From: Isoperla grammatica
Taxonomy: Eukaryota > Arthropoda > Insecta > Plecoptera > Perlodidae
Assembly (NCBI GenBank): GCA_945910005.1
Contig: OX246746.1
Span: 21,775,095-21,839,094 of the forward strand
Length of the DNA: 64,000 nt
Direction: 5' to 3'
A program made the position numbers and the translations under genes. Positions 42,459 through 54,400 of the stretch are shown in pieces. Numbering within the stretch: the first letter of the stretch is position 1; each line of letters begins with the position of its first letter. A model generated the notes under the pieces. The model did not search any database. It had not been told where the DNA came from and saw only the letters and a list, made by a program, of their open reading frames with translations.

Positions 42459-45400
42459 CTGAAAATTTAAAAAAACAAAACTTTGCATTGAACATTCATT
42501 ATGTTTAATAACGTATTGTATGTAACTACCATAAAAATATGTATGATTAAGGCACACAGCCTGGGATTTACATAACATTTTAAACAAAATAATCGCTTAA
42601 TCAGTGGTTCCAGCAAACAAAATACACATTGTAAAATTAAAGAAATGTAAACCTAATGATGTCCTTTAATTGTATTTCAATTTTCAATACACTCATTGTT
42701 GCCTTCTTTCCATGTTCATTATTTATTTAGTTTTACATTTTACATTTAAAAATATACAGAGTTGAACAGTTTTTATTTTTATTTTTTGGACAAACCGTGA
42801 ATACACATTGATGTACGATTGTATGTACATATTCGGAAATAAATGCCTGAACTTAGGTATGGTATTGTGCAGAATTTATAATTGAGAAGTGCCATGTAAT
42901 GGAATTCTAGATGTTCGATTTACGTATTTACCCACAGAAATCACATTTTGGAACCCACACCTTGGCTCTTAGCTTGGAGTAGGATACTAGATGTTGTGCC
43001 ACTACTGGAAAACTTTGATCCTTGCCAGGCAAACACACGGTAAACCTCGACTGCCGCACTGCTGCCTCCTACATGACACTCTTCAACTTTCACCCCCTCA
43101 CTACCCAAGCAGCAGACTGTACATGGCCTTGTCCCAGATACAAGATTGTGGTGATTGTGGCTTCACTTGTACGTAAAACTTAGTAGGCTTACATGTGTAC
43201 ATAATTTTTTTAAATAAACATTGGTGGTAGAACAATAGTTTTACCAGCTGCAATTTGCATTAGTGACAATTTAAAAAAAATTCAGCCTAGGCAGAAGCAA
43301 ATGATCAGAGACCAGAACCAAAGACATGCATCATCGGATTACATTTACAAAACGTCAATTTTACGCACATAACATTCGTGTTGAGAACAGTTTTAAAGAA
43401 TGTTAGGTATAAGCAAATTATCCGAGAGGAGATGGTTCACTGATACACACATCAAGTTACGTCTTCAAAACTTTTATTTTAGGGGCAGACTATTTGCAAA
43501 GGATAATAGTATTAGTCTAGAGAAAAATGGGAGCCACTGATGTGTACATGACTTTACAAACAGGGATCACGTTTAGTGAAATATGTAGTACATGCTTTTG
43601 TGTGGCAACATATTCTTTCTTAGTAAGTAGTCAGTCAGTTTCATGACGACACGCTCTTATACTTTCATTATAATGGATGGTCCATTTGAATTGATTTTTA
43701 TTTATTTACATATTACATATTTCTATTAAATTTGTCTTACCTTTACTTAAAGGGCAGGTAGCAAAAGGGGACATTTAAAACATGTTTAAGAAAATAAAGT
43801 TTAATCTGGGGTTTTTGTTATTTTGGACTCCATCAGACACAATTACTCAATTAGCCCAAATAAGAGGCTGTACTGTAGCTCATTGAAACTGACAGTGAAA
43901 CAATATACAACAACAAATTGAAAATAATTAATACTTGGTCTTATATTATAAACAATAGTACTTTTCTTACTGGCTGAATTGTTTCATTAAATGCTTGTTT
44001 GGTAAAGATGATGCTTTCATCTTTTACTGGTAGATTATAGTGTTTACAGTCATGAATTATGTCCTTCACAGAACTATATAAGAGCAATGGAGCAATTTTT
44101 GAGCAGGGAAACTTCGAGTTACGGCTGTTATAAGCAATGCTCATCGTTCGTAAGGCATTCCTGAAAAAGAAAAATTATAGTATTGAATCAAGAACCTAAC
44201 TTTAAAAAGTGCACAAGAATAAAGAAACATAATTTCAGCTCAAGTACCAACTACCAATTAGTGCAAGTCTTGAAACTTGAAGAGAGGAGACTGAGCGAAT
44301 AATTCATCTCTGTGTTGTCAAAACAAGCTTACCGTATTTACACGCATATAAGCTGCGCTTTTTTTCTTATTTTGTGTCTCTCAAAACCACCGTACGGCTT
44401 ATTTTCGTAAGTGAAAAAAAAAATCCCGGGTTTACGGGTGTTATGTTCGAACCTGGCATCAAATTATTAGGCTCTGCGACAAAGTGAGTCATTCGTCGTT
44501 GTGTTTGTCGGGGCATTTGCGGCATTGATTGAGTATACAAAATGTATCAGATTTTGCGGGTTTCTCAGCTCTCAGCGGGGAGCTCATTCTCTTTCTCTCT
44601 CTCCCTCCCTCTACAGCATGATGTTTTGTTGGCCCGCTGCCAGCCGCTCGCCCGCGCATCTCGCGTACGCATCACCAACTCCTCCCCTCCTCAAACCCCT
44701 ATGCGCTCAGTGCATTAGCAGGCCAGCGGGATGCAGATAACTACCTATAGTACATTCCTCACATTAGCTCTTACACTCACGTAACCTCTATTAGCGAATA
44801 CCGCCCGTTCCTTATTACAAACCAATTATTACTTCACATTATTTTCTGGTCCTTTCTCGAATATAATAACTGCGGCTTATAAACGGAAACAAATTGTTTT
44901 CTGAAAAGTAAAGCTCAAAAAGTGCATTGCGGCTTATAATCGTATGCAGCCTTTATGCGTGTAAATACGGTATCTAGACAGTCTAGAAATTCGGAGTCTC
45001 AAGAATCAAGAAATTAATTAATGACCTTCGAATTTATGAGCCATTTATGAGAAAAAGTTTGTGCAGCTAGTCAGGCAGTCAGTCATAAATGTATATATGG
45101 TTAATTCTGGGAGACCAGCAATTTACCTACTTCAATGATGCATGGAGTGTTTAAGAGAAAAGATTACTACCAATATTAAAACTACATAAAATTACCAGTT
45201 TTTAATTTTAGCTCAAAAATGAAACACATCGGAATGTCAAAACCAAGATTAATTTGTGTCCATAAGTACCAAATTCTGTGAGAAATATTTGTATTATTGT
45301 AATTATCAGGGTTCCTACTTCAAAGTTACTTTGTAATTAAGTAAATTTAAAATAACAATAAACTACAGTAATTTTAATATAGGAAAAGTTTTTTAAACAG

Positions 45401-48400
45401 CATTCAGTTCTTTCAAACCCAAATTGAGCCAATTTTCCACCTGTCCCTGTGATGTTGCTAGAATGAGACACAATTAAAAATCGGTCATTTTGCGCTGTTT
45501 TAATATGACCAGTTTCCCTCTTAATGCTATTCAGTATTTCAAACTTGACTAGTCCTATGCTTATGCTAGCTTCAGAACTTTTCTAACTTATATTCCAATG
45601 AGAGCATTTTGTTCCACTATCTGGATTGGTTAGGAACAGTTTTTAGTTTTACTCTTCTTTTTCACACAGTTTTTCATTTGTTGTTAAGTTGATTAGCTGA
45701 TTTGATGATTTGATTCATGCTTTGATTAGCATTCTTGAGATATAATTAAAAACATGAAAATTACATGCAATTTCTATCGGAAGCGTATATTTCCTTCTGA
45801 AGTGGTTTTAACTTTTAAAGCAGTAATTCAATCTGTTCCATTTTCTGAAAGCATATATATATGTTGTGTGAATGATTGTAAATTTACTAAAATAATTTGA
45901 ACAACTAATTTAATACATTCTGTCTGCTCATTAACTAACCAGAAAGTTGAACCATTACTTAACACTTCAAGATAGTTTATATTAGCCATAAGATTTGTGC
46001 AGAGTACACATATTATACAGTAGAGTTCCGCGGGAGTTTACACCATGACCACACCATTTCCCCCTGTTTTGGACACCCATAGATACGTTGAAAGATAAGC
46101 TACCCCGGGATTTCTTGTTTTCCTAGAACGATCGGACCTCATCGCCTTGAAGAATGTGATGAGTGTATTCAGTCACCTGAATTCCTCGTCCTTTGCTCGA
46201 GTTCGAATAGAGATAATTGCTCGACTGGACTTTGCTCTAGGGGTGTACCAAGAAAACTACCTAAAAGGTTGGTGTAAACTCCCGCTGACCTCCACTGTAG
46301 GCATTGTTTCAACTTAGCTTATTACACTGCACTATATATGCACTATAAGTAACACTACAATATATTTATGACAATCATTTAAATTAATGACAGTTACTAT
46401 AGTGACCAGAGAAATAAATAATAAGCCTTGGGCCTAAACAAAAACATGGGTGTGCAGCTACTTTGTTAATCGAATAGGTATTCTCAAATAGAATAAAAAC
46501 TTCTAGCAATGAGGAACAGTTTAAGGTGGTGTTTGAAAGAAGGAATGGAGGGACAGGTTTGAGTTTGGTTGGGGAGCTTGTTATAGCTAAGGAGAAAGCT
46601 AAATAGCCTGGACCTTGCAATAAAAGAGACACTGTGGACAAGCATGTGGATGTGAAGGCTGCCTCAAGTATTGTGGGAGTGCATATATTAATTTAAAGGG
46701 AAAAGGTTACTGTTAGAGCAACAATTATTCCAAATATTACATAAGGGTGCATGCTAATTGCTAATTAATTGCTAATGTGAGAACGTTCAGTTTCGTAAAA
46801 AGCTAGTGTTATGAGGATGTTTAGATAGATTGTAAGATACTGCAGGATTAGAGCATAATGACACACATGAGAGAAATGATAGATGAGAAGCACACAACTG
46901 TTGTGTGAGTAATATAGGGTAGAGGCGCAATGCCATCGACAGTTTGTCTACCACCTGTTACTGCCCAACATACTTTAGTCGGATAGTAGGGGTTTGCCAA
47001 GCGACATGATGACGGAGCCTGATTGGTCGGCTACTTTGCCGAAGATATGCGAAGACTGCCGAAATCTCGGTCGTTGTTTATGTTGGCGAACTCTACTACC
47101 CAACTAAAGTATGTTAGACGGTAAGACGTGGTAGACAAACTGCCGATGGCGTCAGGCCTCTACCCTATATTACTCACGCAACGACACAACTAGCAGATTT
47201 ACATGTACATACGAGATTGGCTACAAACAAAAAATTAAATGTATTTTTACAATAGAAACATAGAAATATGTGTTTCCTACAGAGGGCTACTAGTGATGCA
47301 AAATATAAAGAAAGGCAAGTGGTATCACAAATGGATTCCTTCCACATCCAACCTGTGTGGAGCTAGTTGTGTATTGCAAGTTGTGTATTGCTCGTTGAAT
47401 AATAAAGAATGAAACAAAATGAAGCAGCCTGGAAATGGAAATGGAAGCATACAACTTATATTAATTTACCTCCTAATTTCAGGCAAGTGAAGAGCAGCCA
47501 CACATGCCAACCAGACAGGAAGCTTAGGCATCAATTTACTAATTCGCACAAAGTTACCATTTGAACATGCCAAGGACATTTCATATGACACTTTTACCAT
47601 CGTGGACCTACAACAGAATAAACAGGTAAAATCTGTTGCTTTGGGATGCACTACTATATATCAATTCTAGTATAGAAAACCTACTTCCGTATTTCTGGGA
47701 ACGAATATATTCGATGTAATGGAATGGAACCGCCCAAATTCAATATTAAATACAATGCTTCAAATTCGTTGCGGTGATTATGAGTTACATCATCATCTTC
47801 ATAAAGGGCCAACAACCATTTCAGGCATTCCAACAAATGCTTTTTGTTGGTCGCCGAGTCAAATACTGCTACTGGTTCCTCACACAGCCTGTTCAAGACA
47901 AAAGAATATCAATTATAGGAAGATTTCATATACCGATGTCATAATCTGTAACCCAACAAACCCTATACAGATTACGGACTGTCAGCTAACGGCCCCATTA
48001 ATGATTGCTTGAAAAAACGGGGCCTAAATGTAACTATGTCAAGTCTATGTTATGTAGCTTATTCTCATTCAAAATAGGGAGTCGTGCCCCCCCACCCCCC
48101 CAATATTATTATTATTATTATTTGATGTTTAACGCAGTAAAAAACGTCATCCTAAACCCGTGAGCAAAGGAATCATAGCGGAAAAAATATTTATTGTTTT
48201 ATTGCAAAATTCGGGTAGCGTCAATGTTTTGTTACAGCTACTCGCTGTTATCGGTGCACCTCATTTTAAAACATGGGTGCTACCAGTCTCACTACCAAAA
48301 ACATTAACAAACAAGCTAACTTCAAACAAAACTAATAAAAAGTGACTGGTGGGTGGACTTGGGTAGCAAAACAATTATATGTAGGACACATCACTGACAA

Positions 48401-51400
48401 CAAGCTGTAATCATTATTTGAAACAAAACTATGAAACGATGTGGACATTGTTGTTGTTATTCCCACGATGTTTCAAAGTACATCTTACTAATACAGTGCC
48501 AAGAAAATATTTACTGTATTTTGATGAATTGCTGAATTAGCTTCACTAAAATGATACATTAAATTAAACTTAATTGAGAAACGTGTCAGAATGAAATATA
48601 AAATGGTAAACACAAAGCTTTACACATGGTTTCTTATTAGTTCATGCAGTGTCAAGTGATACTATTTCTTGCACCAATTTCTTTGCACGTGTTATAGAGA
48701 CCTACCTATGGTCCTTCTTTAAAACAAATTTCAAAGGGACACTAAAAACTCAAATATGAATTACAAAAGTTTCGAACATTAACACTAAGCCTGATACCCA
48801 AACCTTCTGCTGAGACGTCTTCACTAGTTTCAATGACAGATACATTTTCATGAATTGAGTTTGAATTAAAGGCAGATTACTGTGGTATGGATGTGAGAGA
48901 AGCCTACTTAAAACGCTAGTATTTTCTTCTAGTCTATTCAGAGTAATTGGTACCGGGTTCCTACTTCATTCGGCATGGGCAAGTTTTGCCTTTTTATTTC
49001 ATTTCAAATTAACTGAGCCATTATGGATAAAAGATGCATACCTTACTTTGCTACCAGCCTAGCTAGCGAGATGACCTGATTGGAAGTGAATTTATATTGT
49101 AGGTAGGGATGAGCCGATATGGGTTTTTTCCGATATTCCGATATACCGATTTAGACACTCAAAAATCTGATATCCGATCCGATATTTTTTTCCCACATGT
49201 TAGACGTGTTAAAGCTCCGTGAGCATTTGCCCCCTCGTAGCACATTGGTTTTACACACAGTGCAGGTGGCTATTTCTGGCGACCTGACATTAACACTGAA
49301 ATAATTCCAAACTTCACTCCTTTTATTTTCCATAATTATTAATAATTGTACAAAAACAAGGCCTAGGCCTAGGCCCTTCTGACAAGAGACAACGCAAAAC
49401 AACGCGTTAGATAAAAGACACTACCACGGCGGCCATGTTGAATAATCTGACACTCAGTGATGTTCACACACCACAGCCTTCTCAACTATACGCAGTTGCG
49501 TTTGGCGGTAAATTCAAATCTGCCGATATATTGATAAATATCGGATGATCCGATTATCGGAAAAAAGCAAGATATCGGCCGATATATATATCGGATATCG
49601 GTATCGGCTCATCCCTAATTGTAGGGTAGCATATACATATCATAAGTAATCCAGAATGCATTTAGGGCGTTTACGCCAACCAGATCCGAGTTACTCCAAT
49701 CCTAAAATTTCTTTCGCCAACATCGCCGAGTCAATCTCGAGTCAAACTCTTGGATCCCTTGAAAGTGATCCGCTCTCTGACCAGGGTTAGTTGGATTCAG
49801 ACGTAATATTTTGGCACCAATATGAATGAACGGCATCGTGAACTGCAAAAGTAGGGTTATGGAGCTACCACTGCGACCAAGGCCACGCGCCAATATTTAT
49901 TTTGCAGGGGCCGCAGATTTGTCAAATGTGACGACTACAAGGCGTGGTTCCTTGGGTTTGGTATTGTACCTCATTTAAAAAGTAGTTTGAATCCACGCCA
50001 CAAAGCACTCGCCCAAAAAATGTCCGTTCGCGAACTATCAAGGATCAAGTTAATCCATCACGTGATTACGATGGATCCAGTATACTCGATCGAGTTGTTC
50101 GGATGAAGTTGGCGTAAGCACCCTTAGGGATAGCCTTGTCAAACATTTGCGTGTTCCAAGTTTAAAGGACGACAAAAACAACATTCTGTTTTGGCCCCAC
50201 TTAACCTTAAAATGAAAGTTAACTCAAAGTACTGGGATCGACATCATTTCGAAAGTATAAAGCCACAGACCATGAAATCTAGTTGAATGTCGTGACACTT
50301 ACTTGTAGCCAGCATATGCATAGAAATGGACAATTGCTTCAAGGATGTTGATGCAGTCAATATCAATGCCTTGCATAACTATATCTTGCCGGACTGCCCG
50401 CAACCGGTCAAATATGAAGTCATACACGACTATCCAGTCTACATCTTTCTTTTTTATAACGCTAGAACAAATCAAAATAAATACATGCTTTTGAGCTCAG
50501 GATTGAACAGTTAATGATTACCATTACATTCACTACTTGATGTGTGAATTAGAGACTACACCAAACAGTATTTTACGAACCACATAATCGGAAAAAAGAT
50601 GACTGCTAATTTTCAACAAAATCTAGTGTTTTCCAAATTCCCTTTGTCGTGAAAGTTAACACACAATAACGACCAAGTATTGCCCCCTTTGTAACTCTGA
50701 CTGCAAGAGTTGTATTAAGCCATTATGGGAGATATCTGAACAGTTCAACGTGTGATAAGGAAGGGGTCAGGGTCTGTCGTCAAAACCGTTGACACAGGAT
50801 GGACAAGAAAAGACTAGTATCGAGTAACTGTATGTAGGCTAGGCATTGCAGTATATCCTCCTATCTATAGGGTACGCTCTATTTAATATACGTTTGTATT
50901 TCTGAACAACCGGTTTACGAAACAAAAAAAAGGTTACATGTTTTATTCGGTGTAGTCCCTAAAGTGAATACAAGACATCTTGTACAGTATAAAGGTGGTA
51001 TACATACACATTAAGCAGGTAATTAACAGTCTGTTTTAAGATGTGTGCGGGTCTGATATCACACGGCTTTGGATATTGCTGTCCAGCAGCTGACCGAGAA
51101 TACCATTTAACAGCTCGTTCTCTGTCTGGCGATGTCCCGTCTTCATTCATTTCAAAGGGATGCAACAACTTTTCACGTTTACGCCTGAAATGGTTAAATT
51201 ATTGTTAAGTACGGGCGTTTGGTTTTCCAAGATACATATATTTATAAATCTGTATAATGAAATTGAAACTTTTAATAAAGAAACTACCAAATTGCAATAC
51301 AGTATTTTTATTGAATGAGCACATGACGAACTAAGTATATTCAGTGGAGGCTCACCCTTAAAGACACACAGTCACGTGCCCTGCCCCCCCCCCCCCTTCC

Positions 51401-54400
51401 CCTACAATCACTCACAGTTACAAATGTGAATGTGAATGTGTGTATAAAGCGTTATTAGATAAATAAAATAAATGTACACATTCAAATATTTTGTATTTAA
51501 GCAGTTAAAGCACAGTAAGACACAATGAGCACTGGCTCGGCTATGAGCCTGCTTATGTTGGGACACGAGCATCGTTGTGGGCCTGCCGCACATGCGCAGT
51601 TTCAGTTGTCGGAAACGAGCGGGTAAGGAACGCTGATTTTACGTTGCCGTTTAGTCACAGCACAATTGTGTCCTGGCACTAGGAAAAGTTCTGGCGAGTG
51701 AATGTATGGTGATAGGGGTCATGGCGTAGCCTTGTATCATACTATATTAGTGTGTGATTTTGTGGTCATTTGATAGATGTTATAATTATGAGGAAGGAAA
51801 AGACAGCAGTTTTCAAATTGTTACCTATACAACATTGTTTCTAAATATGCCTCTGTCTCTAAAATTCATCAATAGTTTTATTAGAAAAAGTAAGTGTAGG
51901 CTAGAGCCATCTGCAAACAGGCGGCCTATCCCATTTGTTAATACCTCTCTGGTATATAAATTGCAAATTATTGCCCATTGTTAAAATAGTTTTTTACCTT
52001 TAGCTTGTTTAGCATTGTGTTTTATTTCCACCTATTGAGTTACTGCCAATAAGATACAATTTACCCTATAGTGAGTGCCACTCGTCTAACTACGTAACAC
52101 TCTATGCTTCCAACTAGAATGTTGTGATTAGCACAATCATGTTTTGCACAAGTCCATAAATACTGCCATTGTTATGTTACCCTTATCAATATTCTCAATT
52201 ACACTATCGATAAAGCTAGCCATGGCTGTTGCTGTTGATTTTTTTTAACGAAAGCCATGAGCATTGAGCACTGCTGTTTTGATAGGCCTATTCTATTACA
52301 TTTCTGGATTCTAGGAAATAAGTTATTTTTTTATTAAATGCTGTTTCAAAGATCTTTGTGAAGGCTGGTAAAATTGACAGGCCTACTGGTCTATAACTGC
52401 CCATTTCCAGTGGGTCTCCCTTATTTTGTACATGGGAACTATGTTTTTTTCTGGAAATTCTGCCTCCAAGAATGAAAAATTGACTATGTGTGTTATTAGT
52501 TTTAACATTTGTTGACCGCATTCTTTAATGACAAATGGTGGTATTTCATCATACCCATAAGATTTTTTGTTTTTAATCTGGACTATGATTTTGCTCACAA
52601 TCCTCAGTGGTAAAATATGAAAGCATACCATAATATTCCCTTTGACGGTGAAATATTAGGTTAATGTGATGTCCTAGCTTCTTTACAAAATAAACTTTCA
52701 GCTACTGGTACCTGAAACAAGTGCATTGGGCACGTCAAGTGCACTTGTTGTTATAAATGCATTATTATTTATTATATAAAAGGCTTGGAATATATTCTAC
52801 TCCTCAACTCAATTCTATTTTTCCTGCCTCTCTTGTTGTTTGTTATATGCCACAGTGCCTTTCTATTACTCTCCGCCTTTGCAATTTTCCGTTTTACCTC
52901 CAATGTCTTTGCTTTCTTGGTAACTTTTCGGTAAATTGTCGTATACCTCTTAACATTGTTCTTATTGACGGATTTTATACGTTTTTGACTAGCCTTGCAT
53001 GTGATTGTAACGTTTTTCTTGAGTTTAGCAGGCCTATACTTCATTCCGTTTTTCTCAGTAGACATGCTTTGTCAAACAGAAAGTAAACTTACTTATAAAT
53101 GCATGGTACTTTCCACTTACCAGTACACCATCTGCTTGGTACATTAATATCCATTGCTCTTTTCCTAATATTACTTAAGAATAAGGTAGGTATTATGGAT
53201 ATCTTGGTACTCGTTAAGTCAATATGTGAAGGCCTACAGCAGTCTAAGCATTATTAATACTGTAGCCAAGGAAGTTAAAAAGCCCTTACAGGTTGTCTAA
53301 CCATAGACCTAGTAGTCCAGTTATACCTCAGCACTGGTCATACTTACAAGTCAAATTCGGACTGGGAACACATAAGCATGCACGTTCCTTTCAGGCCCAC
53401 ACAAGCGTCATCAGTACTGGATTCTGAAATCAACATTTGTAGGTCAAGAACTAAGGCTAGTCTAGACTAGGCATAAAGCTTAGTGGACACACATTGCTAA
53501 GGATAACAAATAATGACTAAGCACTAAAGACTAGGCCCTAGCCATTTCGGTTCACATACAGAAACTAGATTTAACGAATGCGATAAAAGTAGCTTTCATG
53601 AGATTGGTTCTTGCAGAAGACATATAATTTCTGATTGGCTAGACTAGAAACTGGATAAGAATAAGACTAGAATTAAAAGTTAGGTATCTTTTCTTAGCCA
53701 TATGCCCAGCGCTAGCCTAGTCTTGTCACTATCTGAAATTTTGTGTGAATGCTAGGTCTAGGCCTAGTGCACATTTCCACAAGTTGAACTTCCCATAATC
53801 CTTATGTTAATGTTAATATTAAATACTTCAAGGCTGCAAATGGGCCATACCTACCCGGTGGCAACCTGTCCCAACCTCCTTCCCACCCACCCACCCTCAT
53901 CACTTCATCCTTCATTCTATTTCTAAATTCCGTTAGGCCTACTGATTCACACTCAACAACCTCCTTGGGTAACTCATTCCATTCCATTCCCTAACTGTTC
54001 TTTCAACAAATCCAAACCTACCCAGATCACTTCTTATCACCTGCCGCTGAAACTTCCATTTATGATCCCCCCTCGCTCTGTATACCCCTTCTTGCAATCT
54101 GCTACGGGTTTCCCCCCACCCTCTTTTCCCCCTAACTGCTTTGTATGGATTACACATCCTTTCACTCCTTCTCCTCTCCTCTAACGTCTCCCAACCCAGC
54201 TCCCCTATCATCGCTGTGATGCTATCATAAACCTTCATGGCGTTCCCTAATTTATCTTCCTCATATCTCCATCGCCTAACTTGTCCTGTAACCTTCCTTG
54301 CCGCCCTACGCTGCACCTTCTCTAGCTCCAAGGACCAAGACCTCCCCCTTCCTATATAGATCCCACACCGTCCCCCCCATATTTAAAAAAAGGTCGAACT

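Noticed and set aside
44501..44740. Plus-strand frame in GC-rich DNA
   Set aside because: Lies wholly inside the TA-flanked TIR element 44332-44970 and has no motif.
52757..53086. 109-codon plus-strand frame rich in hydrophobic residues
   Set aside because: Complement of the LINE linker on the minus strand; not a membrane protein gene.
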